Part shown: in pieces, positions 1-11,001 of the stretch
How positions within the stretch are numbered: the first letter of the stretch is position 1
Layout: each line of letters opens with the position of its first letter
Source of the DNA: Typhlomys cinereus
Lineage: Eukaryota > Chordata > Mammalia > Rodentia > Platacanthomyidae
Direction: 5' to 3'
Assembly (NCBI GenBank): GCA_023101885.1
Contig: JALPQD010000636.1
Span: 226,001-290,000, forward strand
DNA length: 64,000 bases
Position numbers and translations under genes: made by a program
The notes under the pieces: generated by a model
Told to the model about the DNA's origin: nothing
Databases searched by the model: none
Seen by the model: only the letters and a program-made list of their open reading frames with translations

Positions 1-2
1 TA

Positions 3-3000
3 CAGCATATAAAGCAAGAAATCAATCCCCAAACGGTAATTCTTGGGGACTTCAACACCGCCCTCTCAACATGGGATAGATCAACAGGTCAAAAGCTTAA
101 CAGAGACACTTTGGAACTTAATCAAACCCTTAAAGAAATGGACCTTACAGATCTATATCGAACTTTTCACCCACGCACAAAAGAATACACATTTTTCTCA
201 GCAGCACATGGAACTTTTTCCAAAATAGATCACATATTGGGCCACAAAACGAATCTACACATATACAAAAAAGTTGAAATTCTAACCTGTGCCCTATCAG
301 ACCCCCACGGCCTAAAGCTGGACATCCACAACACAACAAACAAGAGAAAATACACTAACTCCTGGAAACTTAACAATGTAATGCTGAATGAGAACTGGAT
401 TCAGGAAAAAATTAAAAAGGAAATTCAAGATTTCCTGAAAGTGAACGATAACGAAAATACAACTTACCAAAATCTCTGGGACACAGTGAAAGCTGTCCTA
501 AGAGGTAAGTTCATAGCTCTTAGTGCCTACATCAAAAAAATGGAAACATCAGAAATAAATAACTTAACGATGCAGCTTAAGGCTTTAGAGAAACTAGAGC
601 CATCTGATCCCAAAAGTAGTAGAAGAGAGGAAAATAGCAAAATAAGGGGAGAAATATCTGAAATCGAGACTAAGAAAACGATAGAAAAAATCAACCAGTC
701 AAAAAGCTGATTCTTTGAAAAAATCAATAAGACAGATATACCCCTAACTAAATTAACCAAAAGCAAGAGAGAGAAAACCCAAATCAAGAAAATTAGAAAT
801 GAACATGGAGTAATCACTACTGATACCCAAGAAATCCAGCGAATTATAACATCATATTTCAAAAACTTATACTCTGTGAAATTTGACAACACACAAGAGA
901 TGGATGAATTTCTAAGTAAACACATCTTACCTAAATTGGATCAGGAAGTTGTGAATTACTTTAATGGCCTTATAACATATAAGGAAATTGAAGAAGTAAT
1001 CTCGAATCTTCCCACCAAAAAACGTCCTTGACCAGATGGATTCAGCACAGAACTATACCAGACATTTAAGGAGTCAATAACACCAATACTCCTTAAACTG
1101 TTCCATCAAATAGCAAAGGAAGGAACACTACCAAATTCCTTCTATGAAGCTAATATCGTCTTAATCCCAAAACCTAATAAAGATCCACTTAAAAAAGAAA
1201 ACTATAGGCCGATCTCCCTGATGAACACAGATGCAAAGATTCTCAACAAAGTCTTAGCAAATCGGATTCAAAAACATATCAGAAAGATCATTCACGGGGA
1301 CCAAGTAGGCTTCATCCCCGGCACGCAAGGTTGGTTCAACATATGAAAATCAATAAATGTAATTCATCATGTAAACCAGTCCAAAGTCCAAGACCACATG
1401 ATACTCTCGATAGACGCAGAAAAAACCTTTGACAAGATCCAACAGCCTTTTATGATCAAAACGCTAGAGACAGTAGGAATGGAAGGAACCTTTATCAATA
1501 TAATAAAAGCTGTATACAACAAGCCCATAGCAAGGATTATGCTCAATGGGGAACAATTAGAAGCATTCCCACTTTGATCAGGAACCAGACAAGGCTGTCC
1601 ACTCTCACCACTTCTATTCAATATTGTACTTGAAGTCTTAGCTGAAGCTATAAGACAAGAAAGGGACATAAAAGGGATTCAAATCGGCAAGGAAGAAGTC
1701 AAGCTATCCCTATTTGCAGATGACATGATCTTATACCTGAGGGATCCCAAAAACTCCACCAGGAAGCTCCTGGAACTAATTGAGAAGTTCCGCAGGGTGG
1801 CAGGATACAAAATAAATGTGCAAAAATCAGAGGCCTTCCTATATACCCAGAATGAAAGAGGTGAAAAAGCCCTGAGAGAAACAATCCCATTTACTATAGC
1901 CCCTAAAAAAATGAAATACCTTGGTATAAACCTAACCAAGGAGGTAAAAGACCTTTACAATGAAAACTTTAAAACCCTCACGAAAGAAATTGCTGAAGAC
2001 ATCAGAAGGTGGAAAGACCTCCCATGCTCCTGGATTGGCAGAATCAACATCGTAAAAATGACCATCCTACCAAAGGCAATATACAAATTCAATGCTACAC
2101 CAATTAAAATCCCAAAGCAATTCTTTAAAGAAGTTGACCAATTAATCTCAAAATTCATATGGAGGCACAAAAGACCTAGGATAGCAAAGACAATCCTGAG
2201 TAACAAAAACACTGCTGGAGGTATTACCATACCAAACCTTAGTCTATACTACAAATCCATAGTTATAAAAACATCCTGGTACTGGCTCCAAAATAGACAC
2301 ACAGATCAATGGATAAGGGTTGAGGACCCAGATATAAGCCCACAAAAATACAGCCATTTGATGTTCGACAAAGGGGCCCAAAGAATCCAATGGAAAAAGA
2401 ACAGCATCTTCAACAAATGGTGCTGGCAAAACTGGATCTCCACATGCAGAAGATTAAAGCTGGACCCGTACTTCTCACCATGTACAAGACTTAATTCCAA
2501 ATGGATCAAGGACCTTGATATCAGGCCAGAGACTATAAAAATCATAACTGAACGGATAGGGAACTCCCTTGAGCCAATTGGGCTAGGCCAACATTTCCTA
2601 AACAGACATCCAATGGCACAGTCACTGCTACCAACTCTCAACAGTTGGGATTTTGTGAAATTAAAGAGCTTCTGTTCAGATAAAGAGATTGTCACATGAG
2701 CTCAAAGGCAACCCACAGAATGGGAGAAAATCTTCACTAACCACATATCTGATAGAGCTCTCCTGTCCAGAGTGCACAAAGAACTTAGAAAATTAAACAC
2801 CAAGGAAACCAATGGCCCAATTAAAAAATGGGCCCTGGAACTTAAAAGAAATTTTACCAGCGATGAAATTAAAATGTCTAACAAATATCTTAAAAAATGT
2901 TCCACTTCTTTAGCCATCAGGGAAATGCAAATCAAAACCTCCCTGAGATATCATTTCACCCTGGTCAGGATGGCAAAAATCCACAATACAAACAACACCA

Positions 3001-3440
3001 AATGCTGGAGAGGATGTGGAGACAGGGGAACTCTGCTACATTGCTGGTAGGAGTGCAGGCTCATACAACCATTCTGGTGAGCCGTCTGGAGATTCTTAAA
3101 GAAATTAAAGATTGAAATGCCATATGACCCTGCTATTCCACTTTTGGAAATAACCCCCCATGCAGCAGAGGTTCGCCTCGATAGCACAAGCACGACTATG
3201 TTCATAGTAGCACTGTTTACAATAGCAAAGTCATGGAATCAACCTAAATGTCCAACAGTTGACGAGTGGATAAGGAAACTGTGGTACATCTATACAATGG
3301 AGTACTACTCAGCCATCAAAAATGATGAATTACTGGAATTTGCTGGGAAATGGATGTCATTAGAAACAATTATATTAAGTGAAGTATCCCAATCCCAGAA
3401 AGTTAAGCGCCGTATGTACTCCCTAATAGGTGGCTCCTAG
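3..3440 (+). pseudogene. L1 ORF2 pseudogene (endonuclease and reverse transcriptase), partial
   Basis: One frame stays in register from base 3 to the terminal TAG at 3438-3440, about 1,145 residues, and matches L1 ORF2 throughout. It starts in the endonuclease domain (GDFNTALS near the start). It continues through the RT region, with FADD encoded at 1713-1724, to the C-terminal Cys/His segment (CX3CX7HX4C pattern near 3003-3056) and the L1-typical end LIGGS. ORF2 normally nicks target DNA and reverse-transcribes L1 RNA in the cytoplasmic RNP and nucleus. This copy is dead. Premature stops lie at 708, 1029, 1344, 1575, 2697 and 3078 (TGA) and at 3048 (TAG). The endonuclease SDH triplet seen in sister copies reads SDP here. 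I see no net frameshift, so decay has been by point mutation only. Confidence 0.95.
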
Positions 3441-4336
3441 TACCAAACTCACCCAGCCCACATTGAGACACTCAAGGGTAAGCCTATGTAATACGGTATT
3501 TGCAAGGATTGTGAACAGTTGGGATGGGGTTGGAGGGCCACACCAGACACAAGGAGAGAGGGGACCATGTTACAGAAGAGAAAATCAACCTCCAAGGAAT
3601 GCAAGTAAGTAATGTGACACCTGATTCAGTTCACAGACGTTCATTCCTGATCATGTACAACTGAGGGGGTATGATCTCACCAGAAGGGGAGGGCATATAA
3701 TCTGGCAGATGAAAAGAGATCATTTTGCAAATGGGTGACTGACCCCTCCCTCACCGAGGTTTCCTGCTTTTATTACATCTACCCTTGAATGTGCTATTAT
3801 AACAAGACTCCAGTTTAACAGTTTTTTGTCTCTGACCAGGGGGTGACATACAGTGCCCATCAGGATGGAGTGAAGGGCATTGCAGGAGCAGCAAAACTGC
3901 AAAAGAAAATCAACAAACCACAATCCAGAACTTCAGAGACTCTATATCATCCACATAGAACTAAGCCAGCCTAATCTCCCCCCATCCTGAAACTCAGGGA
4001 CATCTGCGGAAGAGGGCGCGGTAAGATTGTAAGATCAAAAGGATGGGGGGAGCAATGATTTGATGAGTCTCCACACTAGATAGGGCTGAAGCAATCATAA
4101 TAGGACTTTGCATGCCCTGCGCCATGTCCGTCACACTATTGACTTCTCAAAGTCTAACATCGGCTAAAGGCACCAAGATCCTTGGAGGCAAGGGATTGAT
4201 GGCCACAGAAGTGTTCCTATGCTTAAGGGGAACACGAGAAAGGGTTCAGGGAAATGCCACTGGGTCCTTTTATGTCATCGGAAAGGAGGACCAAGAGGAG
4301 AGTTAGGCATACACAATAAAGGGCTCTCTGGGAATT

Positions 4337-4411
4337 GGGGGGGAGGCACTGGGAGATGGGGAGGGAGGGAGGGGGAGCAGGGGGTTCGGGGGGAGGAGGA
4401 GGGGGGAGGGA
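4337..4411 (+). other. G-rich polypurine tract of the L1-A 3' UTR
   Basis: A run of many GGG and GGGG blocks spaced by one to a few bases lies just upstream of the AATAAA and tail. Rodent L1 3' UTRs are known to carry such tracts, which can form G-quadruplexes. The equivalent tract appears in every L1 3' UTR here: as C-rich DNA at about 6308-6420, 10031-10110, 16391-16470, 17335-17440, 34016-34090, 45257-45345 and 56953-57040, and as G-rich DNA at about 9215-9300 and 26505-26595. Confidence 0.85.
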
Positions 4412-4468
4412 ACTGGTCTACCTATTAAGTTTGTATGAGCCGCAATAATAATAAAAAATGTTAAAAAA

Positions 4469-4670
4469 AGTTTTACTCATCTTTGAGATGAATGTGAAGA
4501 TCCTCTGCCATGTAAAGGGATAATTTTAGAAGATTTCAGATGTATGGTGTTTGTCCCCTAGAGCTTTGCTTGTGTTTTTCTCTGGGATCTGTTGAATTCT
4601 GAGGAGCAAGGGGTCTGCCCTGGTCTGGGTCAGGTGTAGAAAGATTTTCTCAATCTTAACACAACTTTAC
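4469..4670 (-). mobile_element. Fragment resembling an L1 5' UTR
   Basis: This stretch is similar to about 39298-39470, which lies in the 5' UTR of the minus-strand L1 at 33,949-39,778. Shared landmarks include 'agatttcagatgtatgg' and 'attgaattct'. It is an orphan promoter-region fragment directly abutting the 3' tail of L1-A. Confidence 0.6.
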
Positions 4671-5219
4671 AACCCTGACACAATGGAAAATTTCTGCTCA
4701 GTCACTTTTTCATATTTCTGTTAATTTAAATTTGCCCCATTTTTTATTATTTGCTCAATGTGAAAAATGTTGATTTCCATGACATTTTCATGCATATGTG
4801 AATACATATATGTGTATATACATGTGTATGAGAGAATCATTTTATATGTAAATATATAAGTATGTATCACACATATGTATATATAAATACATGCAATAAT
4901 ATGTCTATGTGTAAAATGATTTTGTCACATTATTACCTTGTGTTCCCACTTTTATCTCTTCCTGCAGCTTTCCTTCCCTCAAGCAATCCTCTGTTTTCTC
5001 TGCATATGTAATGCTTTTATGTATATATGTACATGTGTTTATATTCCATATAAGAGAAAGTATGAAATGTTTCTTTCTCTGGGGGTGAGTTCATTTTGAC
5101 TAACATGATCTCTATATCAGATTCAGATGTATGCTGTTTAATTTTTCCTTTTCTTTCATTGAATAATAAAAATTTCTGTGCCTTGTCTTTGGGCCTTGTT
5201 TTTACTTTCTTTACATGAT
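4671..5219. other. AT-rich degenerate sequence, probably old L1 debris
   Basis: An AT-rich stretch with imperfect TATATG/CATATA repeats at about 4795-4910. The part at 5040-5180 loosely resembles the minus-strand 3' end of an old L1 ORF2, with phrasing like 'tatgaaatgtttctttctctg...gagttcattttgactaacatgat'. No gene is supported. Confidence 0.4.
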
Positions 5220-6120
5220 TCATTCATTGGTGAGGCTTTCCACTGAGAATTTTCTTATAATTATTGAATTCCCTATTTCTAACTTCTTTTGTGTTTGTGT
5301 TTTCTTCTGTATTTCTATCTCTTTGTTGAAATTTATTTTCAGATCCTGAATTGACTTATGTCTGCGTATATTTTTGAGTGTTCTCTTGTAATTTGTTGAG
5401 GTGTTTATTCTATACTTTTGATGCAGAGATTTATCATATCCTCTTTGAATTTTTGAACACATCTGTAGTTGTTTTGAATTCTTTGGTGTTTTGTCTGAGT
5501 TCCTCTTATTCAGCACCATTAGTATTGCTTTGAAAATTTTTGGAGAAAGCTTAGATGGTTTTCTTTATCAAGTTGCTTGTGTTTCTAATGTAAGTACATG
5601 GACATGTAGGACTAATTAGTCAGTTGACTCTTTTAGTGTGACCCACGTGCATTGATTGAGTGGGCATTTGGACCTATGCTTGCAGTTTTGTCACTTAAGG
5701 TACTTTCAGATTAGCTGAATGATTCCTGAAGTTTAGTCTTGTGGTAGCTGCAGTGATTTCCAGCTTGTCTAAGGGGTGTTTGGTCTCTGTCATCAAAGAA
5801 CATTTAGAAATCAGGGAGTGGCATAATGGGGTTGGCATGTGTTGGATAAGATCAGGAAATGGGTAGGCAGTCCATATTGACCAGAAGCAGCCTGTTTTTG
5901 TATTGCGTTTGTCAGGGATTTCAGGGAATGGCAGGCATTATGAGCTTCCTTTCCTTGCCAGAGGCTAGTGTATTGGTGGTTGGCAAAAATGTGGGCTCTG
6001 AGGGTATAGTGTTTCACAAGGTGCTGTATTCTTTGGAAGAGAATTGGATACTTGGATGGGGGGCATCTTCTTTATTATCAAGGAATTCTGTGGCCTTGTT
6101 TTAATATGGTGGAAAAGAAG
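5220..6120 (-). mobile_element. Old L1 5' part: ORF1 N-terminal region and probable 5' UTR
   Basis: Read on the minus strand, 5220-5519 gives a lysine- and glutamine-rich open stretch of 99 residues ending in VESLTNE, like the coiled-coil part of an old L1 ORF1. The following 600 bases (5520-6120) read as a degenerate continuation towards a 5' UTR. The copy is more diverged than the other L1s here, and the subfamily cannot be assigned. The boundary near 6120 is approximate. Confidence 0.45.
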
Positions 6121-6266
6121 AGGTGTAGACTTTGGCTAGTAAGCAAACAATATTCATCAGACGCATATGTATAGATATTACTAATTTAACTCCTGCATAT
6201 GTTTTCATTTTAGATGCTTCTCTTTTCCTGCTTTTAAATATTCTATTTATTCATTACATATATTTT

Positions 6267-7511
6267 ATTTATTTCTTCCACTGATACAAACTTGATAGGT
6301 ACTACATTCCCCTCCCTCCCTTCACCCCTCCCTGGATCCCATTGCTCCCTCCCTCCTATTCCCCTTCCTTCCCCCCTCCCTCCTTTTCTCCAAGTGCCCC
6401 CTCCCCACCCTATTTCTGGAGCCTCCTTTAGTGTGCATGTCAAACTTCCCTCTGGGTCCTCCTCTCTGATGGGGTGTAGGTACTCAGAAACATTGCCTTT
6501 AGCTCTTTTTTTATGTTCCCTTAAACATAAGAATACTATTGTGGCTATTAATCCCTTGCCTCTAAGGAACTTAGAGCCTGTGGTCCATGCTAGACTTTGG
6601 GGGGTCAATGACATGTTGGTCACTGCCAGGTCATGCAACGTCCTATTATGATTACTTCGGCCCTAACATGTGTGGAGTATCTTGCATATCATTGCTCCTC
6701 CACATCCTTAGGCTCTTACAACCTTAACGCTCCCTCTTCAGCAAATTTTCCTGAGCTTTAGGATGGAGAGAGATTTGGCTGGTCTAGTTCCAGGTGATTA
6801 ATGTAGGTCTCTGATGTTCTGAATTATGGTTTGTTTGATTTTTTTTTCTTCCAGTTTTGCTGTTCCTGCACTGCCCTTGGCTCCATCCTGGTGGATATTG
6901 GATGTCACCTCCTAGCCAGAGATAAAAAGCTTTTGAAATAGAGTCTTATTATAAGAGTAGATTCAAAGGTAGATGGAATAAGAGTAGGAGATCACGGTGA
7001 GGGCAGTCAGTCTCCCATTTGCAGGATGGTTACCATCTACTTGCCAGACTCTATGCCCTCACTGTCTGGTGAGATCAAACCCCATCAGTTGCAAGTGACT
7101 AGGAACGAAAATCTGTGAGCTTAACCAGATGTCTCATTACTTACTTATAGTACATGATGGTGGCCTATTTTCTCTGCTGTAGCATGATCCCCTCTCTCCT
7201 TGTTTCTGGTGAGGCCCTCCTTCCTCTTCCCTCCTGTTTATAATCTTTGCAATTACTGTAAGTATTACAGAGATTTATCTTTGAATGTATCACTAAGTGT
7301 GTTTGGTACTAGGATCCTCCTATTAGGGAGTACATACAGCACTGAATTTACTGTGTCTGAGATACTTCACTTAATATGATATTTTCTAATTCCATCCGTT
7401 TCCTGACAAATTTCATTAATTCATCATTTTTGATGGTTGAATTGTATTCCATTATATAAATGTAAGTTTTCCTTATCCATTCATCACCTCAAAAGCACAA
7501 GCACGACCATG
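6267..7511 (-). mobile_element. L1 3' end (L1-E), 5'-truncated and 5'-inverted
   Basis: The copy contains the T-rich end, C-rich tract, 3' UTR and the last part of ORF2 in minus orientation up to about 7484. The final 26 bases (about 7486-7511) are instead in plus orientation: 'agcacaagcacga' matches L1-A sense sequence near 3183. That is a miniature 5' inversion of the twin-priming type. A perfect 17-bp TSD (ttcattacatatatttt) lies at 6250-6266 and 7512-7528. ORF2 here is only a fragment and cannot encode a protein. Confidence 0.9.
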
Positions 7512-7576
7512 TTCATTACATATATTTTTTAAGGATAGAGAGAGAATGGACATGGATGTTTTGGAAATCAGTTCTC

Positions 7577-7615
7577 TTTATTCACATTTCTGTACATACA
7601 TGATATATGTGCACA

Positions 7616-7668
<53 letters not shown>

Positions 7669-7887
7669 CGATGGCACTTGAATGTGTGTACCCATTTGGA
7701 AATCATCTTGGATTACTCATCCATATTATTGCTTTGGACATTCCCAGGTCCCATACTGAAGAGAAGGTATTATAGAGTATAGTCATAGCCACCTGGCATT
7801 TTTCCACTGATGTTGGAAGTAGGAAATCAGGTTCCTTTGCTTGTTAGGCAAAGGGTTTACCTACTGAGCCTTCTCCCCAGGTCCCAA
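7577..7887 (-). mobile_element. tRNA-derived SINE (B2/B3-like) nested in an older SINE
   Basis: On the minus strand the head reads 'gacctggggagaaggctcagtaggtaaa', shown here only as a landmark: it carries an A-box-like TGGCTCAGTAGG variant (RNA polymerase III internal promoter). The 3' side runs into a long CA repeat. A 12-bp TSD (aaatcagttctc) lies at 7565-7576 and 7888-7899, which supports L1-mediated insertion. Confidence 0.75.
7619..7666. repeat. (TG)n microsatellite
   Basis: An uninterrupted run of about 24 GT units inside the 3' part of the SINE at 7577-7887. Confidence 0.95.
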
Positions 7888-7957
7888 AAATCAGTTCTCC
7901 CTTTCCACCATGTTTGTGAAAACATGCCTTATCCACCAAGCTACTTTTCCAGCCCCA

Positions 7958-8351
7958 TTGTTACAAGTTTATTCATAATTTAGTCTATCTTTATCCAGTT
8001 TTGTATATAGTAATGCTCAGGTCATGCTTTCTTTTTTATTTTATAGAATAACTTTAGGAATTGTGGTTGTGCTTCTTCCTTAAAATTCTGGGGGATTTTA
8101 TCACTGAGTCTAGCATAGTTGGTCTTTATTTATTGAAACACATTTTAACAGCATTGATCTCATCTCTTTGGCTTAATTTTGGTATGCCATATGCTTTCAG
8201 AGATGTCTATTTTATTCTAATAATTATGTTTATCTTAAATGTTGTATTTATTAGCACATAGGCATATGATGCATTCCTTGATGACCCTCTGAATGTTTTT
8301 ATCTCTGGCATTGGTCTCCATGTTATCTATACTTTTAAAAATTTGGGTCTT
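7958..8351 (-). mobile_element. Very old L1 ORF2 fragment, left half
   Basis: An AT-rich sequence whose minus strand shows the general pattern of old mammalian L1 ORF2 (T-rich antisense, 'cattggtctcc', 'tttgggtctt'). It is more diverged than the other copies, with no usable frame. It continues after the insertion of the plus-strand L1 at 8352-9354. Confidence 0.6.
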
Positions 8352-9354
8352 ACTCATAGGTAAATCTATGTATTACCTACAGTAATTGCACACCAGAAAC
8401 AAGGATAGAAGTGACCATGTCACAGTAGAGAAAATAGGCCTCCATCAAGGACTGCAAGAAAGTAATGTGACACCTGGTTAAGTTCATAGACATTCGTTCC
8501 TGATCATTTACAACTAAGGGGGTATGAACTCACCAGAAGGGGAGGGCATATAGTCCGGCAGATTAAAAAGTAACCATTTTGCAAACAGGTGATTGACCCC
8601 TCCCATTGCCTAATGCCATATGACCCTGTGATTCCACTTTTGGGTATAAGTATTACATCTACCCTTGAATGTGCTCTTATAATAAGACTCCAGTTTAACA
8701 GCTTTCTGTCTCTGGCCAGGGGGTGACATACAGTGCCCATCACGATGGAGTGAAGGGCATTACAGGAGCAACAAAACTGCAAAAGAAAATCAACGAACTA
8801 CTATCCAGAACTTCAGAGACTCTATATGAACCACCTAGAACTAGGCCAGACTAATCTCTCCCCATCCTGAAGCTCAGGGACATTTGCGGAAGAGGGGGGC
8901 GGTAAGAATGTAAGAGCAAAAGGATGGGAAGAGCAATGATTTGCAAGATACTCCACACAAGTTAGGGCGAAGCAATCATAATTGGACATTGCATGCCCGG
9001 TGCAATATCCAACACACTATTGACCTTACAAAGTCTAGCATCTGCTAAAGGCACCAAGATCCTTGGAGGCAAGGGATTGACAGCCACAGTAGTGTTCTTA
9101 TGCTTAAGGGGAACACAGGAAAGGGTTCAGGGAAATGCCACTAGGTCCTTGTACGTCATCGGAGAGGAGGGCCCAGAGGAGAGTCAGGCATGCACAAGAA
9201 AGGACTCTGGGAATTTGGGTGGGAGGCACTGGGGGATGGGGAGGGAGGGTTGAGGGGAGGGGGAATAGGGGGTTCGGGGGGAGGAGGAGGGAGGGAGGGA
9301 ACTGGTGTACCTATTAAGTTTGTATGAGCTGAAATAATAATAAAAAATGTATTA
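8352..9354 (+). mobile_element. L1 3' UTR insertion (L1-I) with TSD
   Basis: A plus-strand L1 truncated inside its 3' UTR, aligning from about base 3469 of L1-A to the tail, and including the G-rich tract and AATAAA. A 15-bp TSD (aaaaatttgggtctt) lies at 8337-8351 and 9355-9369. It lacks about 60 bp present in L1-A near 3500-3560. At 8612-8649 it carries a 38-nt segment identical in kind to the end of ORF2, which L1-A lacks at this place. Confidence 0.93.
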
Positions 9355-9369
9355 AAAAATTTGGGTCTT

Positions 9370-9957
9370 GTCTTTCAGTTGTTTAATTCAAGGATATGCT
9401 ATATCCTGCTTTTTAAAAAAAGCCAGTAATTAGCTTCATTGATAATTTGTATATCTTTTTCATTGACATTGCATTTAGTTTCTCATACATTTATTATTTC
9501 TTTCTACTTACCTTTGTGGGATTTGCTTGTTCTTGTCTTTCTATGATTGCGATGTGGACTATTAAGTTATTTATTAATGATTTCTATGACCTTTTAACAT
9601 ACACATATATGTCCATGTTTCCTTCTTAAAACCATATTGATTTTATCTCACAGGTTCTGGGGTGTTGTATTTTAATTTTCACTCAATTCTAGAAGATATA
9701 AATCTGTTCTCTTGAGTTCATAGATTACATATTCAGCATTTGTTGGGGGTCTTGTTGAATCTGTGTATCTGGGGTTTTATTTTCTGTCCTTTACTTTGGT
9801 TTTGGGCTTCAATCTTACTTCTTTATGATCAGACTGAACCTAAAATTATTTAAGTTTCCTTATATAATTGTGTGTTTGTTTGTGTGAGTTTGTGTTTAGA
9901 ATTATTTTTTCTAAATATACCTTACTTTAGTTATGTTTCACAGGATTTTGAAAAGAA
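9370..9957 (-). mobile_element. Very old L1 ORF2 fragment, right half
   Basis: This continues the fragment at 7958-8351 after the plus-strand insertion. Antisense landmarks such as 'ttgcttgttcttgtctttct' and 'tttcacaggttctgg' follow the order expected for ORF2 between the endonuclease and RT domains. All frames are heavily interrupted. Confidence 0.65.
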
Positions 9958-11001
9958 AGATTATTTTTTTTCAAAACATGGTTAATTTTTATAATTTCCA
10001 CTCATACAAACTTAACAGGTACACCGGTTCCCTACCTCCCCCCACCTCCACATGATCCCCCTGTTCCACCCCTAACTTCCCTCCTCCCTCCCCACCCCCC
10101 AGTGCCTCCTCCCCAATCCCCAGAGCATCCTTTAATGTGCATACCGAAATCTCCTATGGGTCCTCCTCTCTAATGAGGTGCAAGGACCCAGGGGCATTTC
10201 CCAGAACCCTTTCCTGTGTTCCCCTTAAGCTTAGGAACACTACTGTGACTGTCAGTCCCTATCCTCCAAGGATCCTAGTGCCTTCAGTCCATGCTAGACT
10301 TTGTAGGGTCAATAATAAGTTGGACATTGCGCCGGGCATGCAAAGACCTATTACGATTGCTTCGGCACTCACTTGTGTGGAGTATCTTGCATATCATTAC
10401 TCCTTCCATCCTTGTGCTCTTACAATCTTACCGCTCCCTCTTTGCAAAATTCCCTGAGCTTCAGGATGGGGAGACATTAGGATGGCTTAGTTGCTGGTGG
10501 TTGATATAGAGTCTCTGATGTTCTGAGTTATGGTTTGTTTATTTGTTTTTAGTTTTGCTGCTCTTCCAATGCACTTGGCTCCATCCTGAAGGGTATTGGA
10601 TGTCACCCTCTGGCCAGAGATAAAAACCTGTTAAATTAGAGTCTTATTATAAGAGTATATTCAAAGGTAGATGGAATAAAAGTAGGAGACCGCAGAGAGA
10701 GAGGGGTCAATCACCTATTTGCAAAATGATTACTTTCTATCTGGCAGCCTATATGCCCTCCCTTATGGTGAGATCATACACCATCAATTGAAAATGATCA
10801 GGATGGAACGTCAGTAACTTAACCAGATATCTCATTACTTACTTGCAGTCCTTGATGGTGGCCTAATTTCTCTGCTGTAACATGGTCCCCTCCCTCGTTT
10901 CTGGTGGGGACCTCCTTCCCCATCCTTCCCGTTTATAATCTTTGCAATTACTGTAAGTATTACAGAGATTTGTCTTTGAGTATGTATAAGTGGGTTTCGT
11001 A

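Larger units (their letters stand above)
1..4468 (+). mobile_element. LINE-1 (L1-A), plus strand, cut by the window edge
   Basis: The left edge of the window falls inside the ORF2 endonuclease domain. The element runs through the rest of ORF2, a 3' UTR of about 1 kb with a G-rich tract, an AATAAA at about 4450 and a short A-rich tail ending near 4468. It is colinear with the minus-strand L1 copies elsewhere in the window. The sequence immediately 3' of the tail resembles part of an L1 5' UTR in the opposite orientation, so L1-A probably inserted into older L1 debris. The 5' TSD partner is outside the window. Confidence 0.95.
7529..7957 (-). mobile_element. Older tRNA-derived SINE, split by a second SINE
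   Basis: The right end reads, on the minus strand, 'ggggctggaaaagtagc' and then 'ttggtggataagg', a rodent B2/ID-like SINE head with an A-box-like segment. The body is interrupted by the SINE at 7577-7887 and resumes to the left. The left boundary is inferred. Confidence 0.55.
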
